This document shows, piece by piece, positions 56,601-64,000 of a stretch of DNA of 64,000 nt. Numbering within the stretch: position 1 is the first letter of the stretch; each line of letters begins with the position of its first letter. The DNA is taken from NCBI RefSeq assembly GCF_018728565.1, contig NZ_JACSOI010000001.1:1240001-1304000 (forward strand), given 5' to 3'. A model generated the notes under the pieces. It ran no database searches. It saw only the letters and a list, made by a program, of their open reading frames with translations, and was not told the origin of the DNA. A program made the translations under genes and the position numbers. This DNA comes from Zobellia russellii (lineage in GTDB: Bacteria; Bacteroidota; Bacteroidia; Flavobacteriales; Flavobacteriaceae).

Positions 56601-56949
56601 CAAGATTTAAACTACGGTCGTATAAACTTAAGCCATCATTGGTGCTTATGAGTATATTTTCACCGTCCTCATATAAAGAAACTACATATTCGTGGGTAAG
56701 TCCCGTTACACTATCTAATGTTTTGTTGAATATTTCAAAATCCTTACCATCGTACCTGTTCAGTCCATTTCTGGTTCCGATCCATATAAAACCGTAACTA
56801 TCTTCTAAAAAGACCGTAGCTGTACTATGTGATATTCCTTCTGTAATGTGTTGAAAATCAAAGGATGTTGTTTGTTGAGATCTAACCGTGTGTATGGAAA
56901 GAAAAAGAATAAAAAACGTAAAAATCTTACAACAATACTTTGAAAACAT
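53686..56949 (-). CDS. Two-component sensor kinase with Reg_prop beta-propellers
   Basis: 1087 aa. In order: signal peptide; two seven-bladed Reg_prop propellers (about 30-680; repeated blades of type NIWIGTDGGGLNYW); a Y_Y_Y domain (about 700-785, YTNLNPGEYTLRMKSTNSDG); one TM segment (about 790-815); coiled coil; HisKA with the phospho-His in FAVSHDLKSPLNN; and HATPase_c with FLDNSIKYM, DNGLGM and GTGLGLYMV. Unlike the hybrid two-component systems that control polysaccharide loci, it lacks a receiver and an AraC output domain. No response regulator is adjacent. Confidence 0.93.
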   Translation of the reverse strand: MFSKYCCKIFTFFILFLSIHTVRSQQTTSFDFQHITEGISHSTATVFLEDSYGFIWIGTRNGLNRYDGKDFEIFNKTLDSVTGLTHEYVVSLYEDGENILISTNDGLSLYDRSLNLVVPYPFKKEGKEIESKRFQGVTKLHGYLWLGTEKSGLYRYQPETGAIKHLKLPNDYVKLKNKRIDRVLQIMPLASDYMLVITTYNILVINKDMEIQSRHQQTDEIFAATTIDKNKYLLGTLYGSLVELQIDKNLKIHTKRKVVSPGYCIRSLTKSSNDQLWIGTENNGLYIYNKNLEQLQHIEHSVYKPNSISGNSIWALLNTRNGIMWVAPYRSGLNYHDPELFKFKHFTSDPLNPKSLSNKLVNCFNEDSKGNIWIGTDGGGLNYWNRSLNTFEDYSIKSENFGSDVVLSLLQTKPNELWVGTWTNGILIFDTKSKKYEELNTQNSFLKSNIVVNLLKDKSGRIWIVHYFTGVQVFNPKTDEHEDITLTSEVDGTEINSLNTIFEDNQGNIWIGTLNSGLFKLSENNGTWTSTHYHIKNSLSNNFVNSIIQDTENTIWVGTQGGLNKYVPEKDSFEIINKSNGLKNDAIKEIIDDKNKHLWLSTEEGIIRYHTGNEKTMEYGVVDGLQANQFNPNASLVTSKGEYIFGGVNGFNIFTAKDVIKRKDKLALFISDLKIFNKSVLPNDEFGVLEKDISQVDSLILNHDQSVINIDFKALTMRHPESVDYAFYLEGFEKDWNYVGNNPSATYTNLNPGEYTLRMKSTNSDGVWVDNELKLHLTITPPYWQMWWFRLLLVVLILLLLYLAYYLKVRNFRKNQKVLVQKVAERTQELRLQKNKLEEAANSLKSKNKEIQQFTFAVSHDLKSPLNNIKGIAGLMSMSIETADFETVEEYLNLIDISCDNMSALISDITKIAELGKVENKNELLNTNDILSLSKDLIKGKLDKEKVELIIANDLPQIYGDHKRITQIFCNFLDNSIKYMGDQKNPTIAIDYIDNGDTNSFLVRDNGLGMNEHALQNLFTPFERFHKNTEGTGLGLYMVQKIAVSHGGTIIAESDGVGKGTTFKLTLPKAEIAVQKAKDNGQPPIKS

Positions 56950-57183
56950 TTTTAGGCCGGTGTAGTATATTTATTTTAACGTATTTAAAGGTAAGAAATT
57001 ACGTCCAAAAATAATTTGACACCAAGTTTTATTTATAAAACAAGAAAAGAGTCTAGATGTTATATAAAATTCGCTGATTTTTATAAATTTCCCTGTCAAA
57101 CTAATGGGCTATCTTTAACTTTGAAATTAGGCATGGGCTACAGTTTTTGTGGATTGTTCTGTGGCGTAGATATTAAATTAAGT

Positions 57184-57894
57184 ATGACTATATTTTCTTA
57201 TCATTTGGCCAAAATACCATTTTCTACGGCCGTAAAAGGCGTATTCTCAAATCCTGTTCCTAAGCTTACAAAAGGTTTGATTCATGCGGAATATATGTCT
57301 TCTATGACATTGGGTTCTGCTATTGTATCCCCATCAAGATTTTTAATTCGGGAGGTAGTGGTCTTTGCCCAATGGGAAAACGAAGATGCTATAGATGATT
57401 ATTTAGAAGAAGAGAAATTTGGTAAAATTCTAGCTAACGGCTGGCATGTTCGCTTGTCTTTTGTGCGAGAGTGGGGAAAATTTAGGGACTTTAATATTCC
57501 GGAACATAAATCTGAGTTAGATGGTCCAAATTCTCCCGTAGTAGCGGTTACGATTGCGAGAATGAAACCCTTTGAAATCCCACGGTTTTTACATTGGGGC
57601 AGACCTGTAGAAAAGTTGGTCCGTGACCACCCGGGAACTACGCTTTCTTTGGCTTCATTTAGATTTCCCAATACGGTATCCACATTTTCTATTTGGAGAA
57701 CGGAGAAAGAAATGACAGATATGGTGCGTGGTCATAGTAAAGTGTCTAAACCCCAAAGACATGCGGTTGCAATGAAAGAAAGAAAAAGGAAGAGTTTTCA
57801 TTTTGAATTTACCACTCTGCGTTTTAAACCCATCTCGGAATCTGGTTCATGGGAAGGTCAAAGAAATTTTGTTCCTAATCTTAAAGTAGATTAA
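57184..57894 (+). CDS. CrtA-like (spheroidene monooxygenase-like) protein
   Basis: About 236 aa from the ATG at 57184, where homologues usually begin; an open frame extends upstream to a TTG at 57016. The C-terminal half carries the CrtA-type stretch SLASFRFPNTVSTFSIWRTE, followed by AMKERKRKSFHFEFTTLRF. CrtA hydroxylates or oxidises acyclic carotenoids, but many bacteroidetal relatives have no proven substrate and no carotenoid genes are nearby here. Its stop is directly followed by the ATG of the next gene. Confidence 0.75.
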   Translation: MTIFSYHLAKIPFSTAVKGVFSNPVPKLTKGLIHAEYMSSMTLGSAIVSPSRFLIREVVVFAQWENEDAIDDYLEEEKFGKILANGWHVRLSFVREWGKFRDFNIPEHKSELDGPNSPVVAVTIARMKPFEIPRFLHWGRPVEKLVRDHPGTTLSLASFRFPNTVSTFSIWRTEKEMTDMVRGHSKVSKPQRHAVAMKERKRKSFHFEFTTLRFKPISESGSWEGQRNFVPNLKVD

Positions 57895-58758
57895 ATGGGG
57901 CTTGCTATTCTTAAGCAAAACGTACAGGATTGGATTACCCAACAATGGGTTATCCTATTTGGGGAAAAAGTTGATGAAGATACTAGTAAGTGGCTTCTGG
58001 GACCTTTTGGAACAAAAAACGGAATTGGAGAAAAGTTCATTCAAGAGCTGGCGCATAAGGAAGAGTTGAATCAAGATAAAAGTACCCATGCTAAAGGTAT
58101 ATTGCAATCCATTAATCAACTTAAACTACCTCAAACAGAGTTGGGTAAATTGTCCAAAAATGTAATCGATTTTTATGAAAATACAAGTACTTATGATCTT
58201 GACTTAAAAGTGAAATGGAATCCCTTCTTTAAAGGGTTTGGTGTACTTTTACGCCTATTGTTCAGTAATAGAATTGAACAATTAAATGTGCCTATTAAAA
58301 ACAATAAAGGTTCCAAGGCAATGACAAGTGAAATCATTTGTTTGTTGGATGGGCAAACAAAAAAAGTAAAACGTACCATTTGGCTAAGAACCTTTAAAAC
58401 CTCGGGGCAAGTGGTGTATTCTGGGGTTTATGAAACCTGTACTATTCCAAAAGGGCAGACTTGTGTAAAAGCTATATTTCCGTTGCCCAATGGTAATGCT
58501 ACGGTTATTTTAAGCCCAAGTGTGGGAAAGAACGGTGAATTAATTTTAACCTCTTCGGGGAAAACAATTGGTGATAGTGGATTTTATTTTTTACTGAACG
58601 ATTCCAAGGGAAATAAATGGACTAAGTTTATTTCATCATTTAAAGATAAACTGGTGGTTAGTTCAGAAAATGGAAGCATTAAAGCAATACAGACCTTAAC
58701 TTTGTGGCGATTTCGGGTTTTGAGTTTTGAATATCAAATCAATAAAAAGCATTCATAG
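57895..58758 (+). CDS. Hypothetical protein coupled to the CrtA-like gene
   Basis: 287 aa, not recognised. There is no signal peptide. The N-terminal half is helical and charged; the C-terminal half (about 140-287) is beta-rich (SGQVVYSGVYETCTIPKGQT, FPLPNGNATVILSPSVGKNG). The TAAATG junction with the previous gene means coupled translation, so the two proteins probably work together. Confidence 0.8.
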   Translation: MGLAILKQNVQDWITQQWVILFGEKVDEDTSKWLLGPFGTKNGIGEKFIQELAHKEELNQDKSTHAKGILQSINQLKLPQTELGKLSKNVIDFYENTSTYDLDLKVKWNPFFKGFGVLLRLLFSNRIEQLNVPIKNNKGSKAMTSEIICLLDGQTKKVKRTIWLRTFKTSGQVVYSGVYETCTIPKGQTCVKAIFPLPNGNATVILSPSVGKNGELILTSSGKTIGDSGFYFLLNDSKGNKWTKFISSFKDKLVVSSENGSIKAIQTLTLWRFRVLSFEYQINKKHS

Positions 58759-58815
58759 TACTAGGCAGGGCGTAGTCATATAAATAATATACCAATAGAA
58801 AAACTAAAACGCATA

Positions 58816-59370
58816 TTGAACAGTATTCTTCCTATTACGGAAGAGGATTGGCAAGATATATTGCCTTACCTCTCAGTTGTTGGGTTTGAAGAAGGTGAAC
58901 AGTTGCTCTGTCCGCCCCAAATATGCCGCTTTATTGCGTTTATCAATTTGGGGTCTTTGCGGTCTTACCATATAAATGACCAACTGGTAGAAACGAATTT
59001 GTTGTTAAGATCCGCTAATGAGTTCATAACGGACTATGAGAGCTTTGTAAGTCAACAGCCCTCTACCTTGTGGATACAGGGCATAGAAAAAGGGGAAGCT
59101 ATTTTTTTGGATAGAACTGGCCTGTATTCTCTTTACGAAACCTCTTTTTACTGGAATAAATTTGGGAGAATTATTAGCGAGCAGATATTCGTAAATAGTA
59201 AACGGAGAACGGAACAACTGCTATTTTTAAATCCAACGGAGCGGTATTTGCTTCTCATGAAAAATCATCCTGAATATTTTCAAAAGTACGCTTTAAAACA
59301 TATTGCGAGCTATTTGGGTATAACACCACAATCATTAAGTAGAATTAGAAATCAGGTTTCAAAGCATTAA
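58816..59370 (+). CDS. Crp/Fnr-family regulator
   Basis: 184 aa. A TTG at 58816 is the only sensible start I find; no in-frame ATG precedes it. The cNMP-binding-like beta-roll is at residues 1 to about 115 (INLGSLRSYHINDQLVETNLL), and the C-terminal HTH is HIASYLGITPQSLSRIRNQV. It lacks the Arg/Ser cAMP pocket, as most Bacteroidetes members of this group do. It follows the hypothetical gene by 57 bp. Confidence 0.85.
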   Translation: MNSILPITEEDWQDILPYLSVVGFEEGEQLLCPPQICRFIAFINLGSLRSYHINDQLVETNLLLRSANEFITDYESFVSQQPSTLWIQGIEKGEAIFLDRTGLYSLYETSFYWNKFGRIISEQIFVNSKRRTEQLLFLNPTERYLLLMKNHPEYFQKYALKHIASYLGITPQSLSRIRNQVSKH

Positions 59371-59459
59371 TTACCCAAAGTTAAGTCGTGATGTTATTGA
59401 GATGTTGGACATTTGTTTGAATAAGAAACAAGGGAATTGGTATTTAAAAGAGCAAGCTT

Positions 59460-59873
59460 ATGGTAGTTATGATATTATCTTTAATTCTGTTTTTAATTTT
59501 TGTTGTCTTGGGCGGTTTTCATTTCTATTGGCTCTTTGGAGGGCTTTGGGGACTAGAAAAAGCTATTCCTACAAAAGATGGGTTGAGCTCTTTAGCAATT
59601 CCCAAAATAGCGACATTCTTTGTAGCAGTTGTATTAGTTTTATTTGGTTTGCTATATCTAATAAAATCAGGACTTCTGACTATTGATGGCCCAAATTGGA
59701 TTATAAATTATGCATATTGGTTTATTCCTTCTCTTTTTATTTTACGGGCGATAGGCGAATTTAAGTACGTTGGTCTTTTTAAGAAAATAAAACATACCAC
59801 ATTCGCGAATGCAGATTCAAAAGTTTTTATTCCTTTATGCCTAGCAATTGGTATAATGGGAATACTGGTTTAA
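59460..59873 (+). CDS. DUF3995 membrane protein
   Basis: 137 aa with four hydrophobic segments. The DUF3995 pattern GGFHFYWLFGGLWGLEKAIPT is visible near residue 18. Function unknown. It probably stands alone. Confidence 0.85.
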   Translation: MVVMILSLILFLIFVVLGGFHFYWLFGGLWGLEKAIPTKDGLSSLAIPKIATFFVAVVLVLFGLLYLIKSGLLTIDGPNWIINYAYWFIPSLFILRAIGEFKYVGLFKKIKHTTFANADSKVFIPLCLAIGIMGILV

Positions 59874-59949
59874 TATCTGAGTTGAAGGAATTGAAAATCC
59901 TCTAAATTGGACACTATCTTTGAGTGGTAGAAAAAAGCAACAAATTAAG

Positions 59950-60906
59950 ATGAAACTCCAAACCCAAATACCTTTACAAAAGGCTCAAAACCAAATTGAC
60001 TATGAAAGTAGGTTAGTGTTGTTGGGTTCCTGCTTTTCGGAGAATATTGGGCAAAAATTCAGTTACTTTAAATTTCGCGAACTTCAGAACCCGTTCGGTA
60101 TTTTATTCCACCCGTTGGCTATTGCCAATTTGGTCTCTCGTGCCGTATTGGGGAAGGTCTATACGGAGGAGGATGTTTTTTTTCACAATGAGCGTTGGCA
60201 GTGCTATGATGCCCATTCAGATTTAAGTGCGGTTTCCAAAGTAAGTCTGCTTAATGCCTTAAATGACGGAATTGAAAAAACTGCAAATCATCTGAAACAA
60301 GCTACCCATATTTGCATAACACTGGGTACGGCTTGGGTGTATAGACATACGGAAACAGATGCAGTGGTAGCTAATTGCCATAAAGTTCCTCAAAAACAGT
60401 TTTCAAAAGAGCTGTTGAGTATTGGGGAGATTACAGCTAGCCTGAGCAGTATTATAGCATCGGTAACATCTATGAACCTCAATGTACAGTTTGTTTTTAC
60501 CGTATCGCCAGTGCGTCATATAAAAGATGGATTTGTAGAAAATCAACGTAGCAAGGCACATTTAATAGCTGCTGTTCATGAAGTGATTGAAACTGCGAAG
60601 CTAAAAGTAGATTACTTTCCTTCGTATGAAATTCAAATGGACGAACTGCGAGATTATCGCTTTTATAAAGAAGATATGGTCCACCCAAACGCATTGGCGG
60701 TCAATTATATTTGGGAAAAGTTTAAATTGGTTTGGATTACGGAAGAAGCCCAAAAAACTATGCTTCAGGTAGATGCTGTTCAGAAAGGACTCCTTCATAG
60801 GCCTTTTTACCCAAAATCGGAACAACATTTAAAGTTTTTAAAATCCTTGGACGTTAAAATATCCAATCTTCAAAAGCAGTTTTCGTTTATGGATTTTTCA
60901 AGTTAA
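59950..60906 (+). CDS. GSCFA-domain protein
   Basis: 318 aa from the ATG at 59950 (an in-frame TTG at 59920 is less likely). The name-giving motif appears as LLGSCFSENIGQKF near residue 23. VFTVSPVRHIKDGFVENQRSKA and DMVHPNALAVNYIW are also typical and suggest a GDSL/SGNH-like hydrolase fold with Ser, Asp and His. Probable esterase or O-acyl enzyme; substrate unknown. Confidence 0.92.
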   Translation: MKLQTQIPLQKAQNQIDYESRLVLLGSCFSENIGQKFSYFKFRELQNPFGILFHPLAIANLVSRAVLGKVYTEEDVFFHNERWQCYDAHSDLSAVSKVSLLNALNDGIEKTANHLKQATHICITLGTAWVYRHTETDAVVANCHKVPQKQFSKELLSIGEITASLSSIIASVTSMNLNVQFVFTVSPVRHIKDGFVENQRSKAHLIAAVHEVIETAKLKVDYFPSYEIQMDELRDYRFYKEDMVHPNALAVNYIWEKFKLVWITEEAQKTMLQVDAVQKGLLHRPFYPKSEQHLKFLKSLDVKISNLQKQFSFMDFSS

Positions 60907-60970
60907 GATTCAGGGTGTTAGAATCCGCTTTCCGTTTCGTCAATTTCAATATGTATTGTAACTTCATCTT

Positions 60971-61585
60971 ATGAAAAAAGTATTTGTAGGCGTCTTGATT
61001 ACCTTGGCCGCTGTTTTGGTTTTTCGTTCGTGCTCAGAAGATAGGGAGGAAAAATCCATCCTTGAAGAAAACAGCATGCTCATACAGACACAAATAGACA
61101 ACGTAAGTAAATTAATAGTTACCGAAGGTCACTTTGCGGAAGTCTACAATTACAAAGATTCTAAGATGCTTTTTGGGCCTTTTATTTCCGCGGAAAAGAA
61201 AGCGTTGGTCGTGGTAAATGCCGATGTTACTATTGCCTATGATTTAAGTAAAATTAATTTTGAAGTGGATGAGGCAAACAAGACTTTACACATCAAAAGC
61301 ATACCGGAGCCGGAAGTAAAGATCAGTCCGGATTTTGAGTATTACGATGTTACTTCGGACTATTTAAATATGTTCGATGCCAGTGATTATAATAAAATCA
61401 AGAAAAACGTAAATGCTTCCCTAATGAAAAAAGTAGAAGCATCGGCTTTAAAAAAGAACGCTGAAAACCGTCTGATCAGCGAACTTCAGAAATTCTATAT
61501 TTTAACCAATTCCATGGGATGGTCTCTGGTCTACAATGGTCAGCCGGTAGAAGAGAATCTGCCCCAAATACTTTTCAAGGATTAG
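60971..61585 (+). CDS. DUF4230 protein, membrane- or lipid-anchored
   Basis: 204 aa. An N-terminal hydrophobic segment ends in FRSCSED, which could be a lipobox. The DUF4230 core follows (VSKLIVTEGHFAEVYNYKDS, ALVVVNADVTIAYDLSKINFEV). The function of this widespread family is unknown. Confidence 0.87.
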   Translation: MKKVFVGVLITLAAVLVFRSCSEDREEKSILEENSMLIQTQIDNVSKLIVTEGHFAEVYNYKDSKMLFGPFISAEKKALVVVNADVTIAYDLSKINFEVDEANKTLHIKSIPEPEVKISPDFEYYDVTSDYLNMFDASDYNKIKKNVNASLMKKVEASALKKNAENRLISELQKFYILTNSMGWSLVYNGQPVEENLPQILFKD

Positions 61586-61592
61586 ATTTTAC

Positions 61593-62849
61593 CTATTTGG
61601 CAAAAGTATCTGCCCAAATCATGTATTGGTCCCAGTCGTATTCGGTTATATCGTGTTTTCCGGCTCTCATATGGTAGGCTAGGGTTCGCTGAATAGGCTT
61701 GTCAACCTCATGAACATCTGTAAGGGACAGTCCTTTTTTGCCATATAGCTCGTACACTTTAGACGCATATTGAGAAGACAAGAACTCACCTTTGGGGTCT
61801 GCCCACTCATCTTCAATGGCACTGGCTACGTACAATGGCCTTGGGGCGATCAATGCCAGTAGCTGATGCTGGTCTACAGGTAGTGTTTCTTCTCTGTTGC
61901 TGTATTTTTTAAAGCTTTGGGAAAACCAATGTGGAAAGGAAGTAGTAATGTGATCTATGGTCTCTCCATACTTTCGTTTGGATAAGGCCGCACCTCCGCA
62001 ACCCGAATTATTACTGATTACACCGGAGAATCTAGGGTCTGTTACACCTGCCCATAAAGCTGCTTTTCCTAGTCTTGAGTGCCCAAACACTATTACATTA
62101 GAAATATTAGTATCGTTTTCTAAGTAGTCCATAGCGCGGCTTAGTCCAAAAGCCCATGCGGCTATGCTACCCCATTCGTTGGTCCTTGGTCTGGTCTGTT
62201 CTTCAGTATAGTACAAACTGTGCAGTCCATCCGAAAAGTCATTTTTATCCGGGTCTATTTCTCCATAATACACCGTGGCGAGACCGTATCCCTTTTCGAG
62301 CATTTTGGTTATGGGCCAGCGGTTGGTACGCACGCCTCGCGAAGCTTCTGTAGCTCTGTTATTGCTTATCTTTAAATCGTTGTTGTTGGCATTCCAAGCT
62401 TCGGTGATTATGACCTTTGGGTCGTTCGTTACCGTGTGGTTCCCATGAAAATTATAGCCTAGGAATACAGGTGCGTTTTCATGTCCGTTAGGAAGGTATA
62501 AAAGGATGTTGAAATTTAACGTCCGTCCGTTTTTCTTTAAGCCAACCGCAATTTGTTTGCGTTGTGCTTTTCCCTCAAATGCATTATTATCTTGTTCTAT
62601 GACTTTAAAGGAGTACTCGTCCAACATGGCAGGGACCTTGCCATATATTTGCTTCTCAAAAAACTGATAGATTTCTAGTTTTCTATTTTTTTCCCACTGA
62701 TCGGTATCCGTTATCGCTCGCCCACTAAAAGAGGTGAGAGGGTCTGGAACTGAGAATTTTGGTATTCTGGTCTCATCGTAATTAGCTTCGGGTTGTGCCA
62801 ATAGGATGGTACTGAAAATTATAAAAAAGAGAGAGGTTATTCGTTTCAC
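61593..62849 (-). CDS. CE15-like glucuronoyl esterase
   Basis: 418 aa from the GTG at 62849, which gives a normal signal peptide (MKRITSLFFIIFSTILLAQ); a TTG at 62870 adds seven residues. The nucleophile is in VFGHSRLGKAALWAG, and the CE15-type NNSGCGGAALSKR and a late His (HMRAGKHDIT) are present. Family CE15 splits esters between glucuronic acid in hemicellulose and alcohols such as lignin; the marine substrate is uncertain. Confidence 0.88.
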   Translation of the reverse strand: MKRITSLFFIIFSTILLAQPEANYDETRIPKFSVPDPLTSFSGRAITDTDQWEKNRKLEIYQFFEKQIYGKVPAMLDEYSFKVIEQDNNAFEGKAQRKQIAVGLKKNGRTLNFNILLYLPNGHENAPVFLGYNFHGNHTVTNDPKVIITEAWNANNNDLKISNNRATEASRGVRTNRWPITKMLEKGYGLATVYYGEIDPDKNDFSDGLHSLYYTEEQTRPRTNEWGSIAAWAFGLSRAMDYLENDTNISNVIVFGHSRLGKAALWAGVTDPRFSGVISNNSGCGGAALSKRKYGETIDHITTSFPHWFSQSFKKYSNREETLPVDQHQLLALIAPRPLYVASAIEDEWADPKGEFLSSQYASKVYELYGKKGLSLTDVHEVDKPIQRTLAYHMRAGKHDITEYDWDQYMIWADTFAK

Positions 62850-62887
62850 GGCGGTTTGGTTTGGGGTCAATTAGGAAATATAGATTT

Positions 62888-64000
62888 CTAGTTCAAATTT
62901 TCTGTTTCACATGTTTGGTTTACCAAATTTAGGCCATCATCTATTAAATGTCCAACCTTTGGATTGTTCAGTTTTACTGATTGTAAATGTTCGGATATCT
63001 CATGGGCAAACTCATGGTCTCCGTTTTCTTTGGCAAGCTCGTAGAGTTCAACAGGCAGGAGCCAATCACCAGGGTAATTATCCCTTATGGCTTCAAAAAC
63101 CTTGTGTCTGGAGATAGTAATGTTCTTGCCTTCCCGGAAGTGTCGAACCTGTTCGTAATATTGTTCCAATTGGCTCTGAGAAGCGTTGCCTTCTGATTTT
63201 ATGGTAGTGGATGACACTTTATGGGTAACCAGGTCAAAACTGTTCAAATCTGCCGGACCATTAAAAGCCGAAACAATTTCGCTACCTACGGCCATACTGT
63301 AAAGCTCTTCCTTGCTTTTAAAAAGAACATTTTCCTTATGGGTTACCGTACAATCTTTAAAGGTGACCAGAATAATATCTCCTTGCAGGTTTCGGGTTCC
63401 GGTAACGATTTCTCCAGCTATTTTTATATGTCCTTCAAATTCTAAAGAAATGCGTTGGCCTTCAAAAATATTGTAAGCTTTTAGGTCAAGCGGACTCATA
63501 TCCTCAATAGCCAAGTTTATTCCTTTTAACTTGCCCAATGGGGACCCAAAACCGGTAGCGTGCTGTTTTGTACTGTGCCCTACCAATTCTTTGTCGCGGA
63601 AGGATAAAGCCGTAGCTCCAACCGTTTGAAAGAAAACAGGCTTACCATCATGCGCTATAACGCTATCAAAATTACCTGAGATCTGTAAGCCGGTACTCAG
63701 TTCTATTGTGCCCAGTTCTTTGGAGGCAATCAGTTTTTTAATTCCGCTCAATCCGCCTTTGCGTAAAGCCATGGTATTCGCAAACTCCTCTAAAACTTGA
63801 CTCAAGTAAGCAAAATCCGGAGTAACAAAAAGTTGAGGTTGGGGCTGTGTAATGTCAAAAGACGTGTACGCCGCATCTAAGGAATACGGTTTTTTCTTGA
63901 CTTCATCCGTCATGCACCAGGCGCTTTCTCCAATAGAAGAAAGTAGTCCTGCACCATAAATTTTAGGATTTTCAGGTGTTCCGATAAGTCCGTATTCTAC
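62888..64000 (-). CDS. Aromatic amino acid hydroxylase (phenylalanine 4-monooxygenase), 3' part
   Basis: Partial: the frame stays open to the right edge, 29 codons beyond the ATG at 63913. Those codons read VEYGLIG and KIYGAGLLSSIGES, the C-terminal end of the biopterin-dependent hydroxylase catalytic domain, so the ATG at 63913 is internal and not the start. The remaining 340 residues form a long C-terminal extension (FVTPDFAYLSQVLEEFANTMA onwards) with a beta-rich middle, which as I recall occurs in Bacteroidetes hydroxylases. The catalytic iron ligands lie outside the window. Confidence 0.85.
   Translation of the reverse strand, partial: VEYGLIGTPENPKIYGAGLLSSIGESAWCMTDEVKKKPYSLDAAYTSFDITQPQPQLFVTPDFAYLSQVLEEFANTMALRKGGLSGIKKLIASKELGTIELSTGLQISGNFDSVIAHDGKPVFFQTVGATALSFRDKELVGHSTKQHATGFGSPLGKLKGINLAIEDMSPLDLKAYNIFEGQRISLEFEGHIKIAGEIVTGTRNLQGDIILVTFKDCTVTHKENVLFKSKEELYSMAVGSEIVSAFNGPADLNSFDLVTHKVSSTTIKSEGNASQSQLEQYYEQVRHFREGKNITISRHKVFEAIRDNYPGDWLLPVELYELAKENGDHEFAHEISEHLQSVKLNNPKVGHLIDDGLNLVNQTCETENLN

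Noticed and set aside
62888-63913. Complete 341-aa gene starting at 63913
   Set aside because: The upstream 29 codons to the window edge are open and encode the end of the aromatic amino acid hydroxylase domain, so this is the 3' part of a larger gene.

Overview
The window looks like a chromosome segment of a marine member of the Flavobacteriaceae (Bacteroidetes). The evidence is AT-rich DNA, TAnnTTTG-type promoter boxes instead of Shine-Dalgarno-led starts, a TonB-dependent receptor with a CarboxypepD-reg N-terminus, CE15 and GH3 enzymes, a Reg_prop sensor kinase, a GSCFA protein and a CrtA-like enzyme. The genus is not fixed by the sequence; Zobellia, Maribacter or Arenibacter-like is a guess.

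Layout. (1) 1-4013: end of an integrative element, with a hypothetical gene next to a dispersed repeat, an integrase-companion protein and a tyrosine integrase. (2) 4014-41345: a 37.3 kb genomic island bounded by a perfect 49-bp direct repeat. The right copy is the 3' part of an intact initiator tRNA-fMet gene (41303-41375) and the left copy is the tRNA fragment left at the far end. The island's own integrase (39929-41248) lies beside the intact tRNA. A second integrase (2519-3967) abuts the left att copy, so two elements sit in tandem at one tRNA gene. (3) 41376-64000: ordinary chromosome, with an amino-acid symporter, SpoU methyltransferase, era, der, TPM/LemA genes, an M23 peptidase, alaS, a large sensor kinase, a CrtA-like gene, GSCFA, DUF4230, a CE15 esterase and a phenylalanine hydroxylase cut by the window edge.

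Island cargo. The left half (4380-16897) is a complete 4-hydroxybenzoate/protocatechuate pathway in one leftward operon (pcaH, pcaG, pcaB, fused pcaDC, pobA, fused pcaIJ, pcaF), extended by a carboxylesterase and a GH3 glycosidase, with a divergent AraC regulator. A two-gene hypothetical cassette, a YcxB-like protein and an MsrQ-like membrane protein follow. The right half (20360-37799) is a second aromatic system: aromatic-acid MFS transporter, VanB/VanA-type Rieske O-demethylase, cyclase-family protein, AraC regulator, TonB receptor, arylsulfatase, MFS transporter, cupin, DUF3861, O-methyltransferase, type I extradiol dioxygenase, C-C-hydrolase-like alpha/beta hydrolase, FAD monooxygenase and FAH-family hydrolase. 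Three upstream regions of this half share a 42-bp element (ATTGATWTWGAATA, 15 bp, TGATTCA), which makes it a candidate regulon.

Working model (inference): the island imports and degrades a sulfated and/or methoxylated aromatic by desulfation, O-demethylation, hydroxylation, meta cleavage and C-C hydrolysis. The pca operon separately handles 4-hydroxybenzoate and protocatechuate released from esters or glycosides. The substrate of the right-half pathway cannot be read from sequence.
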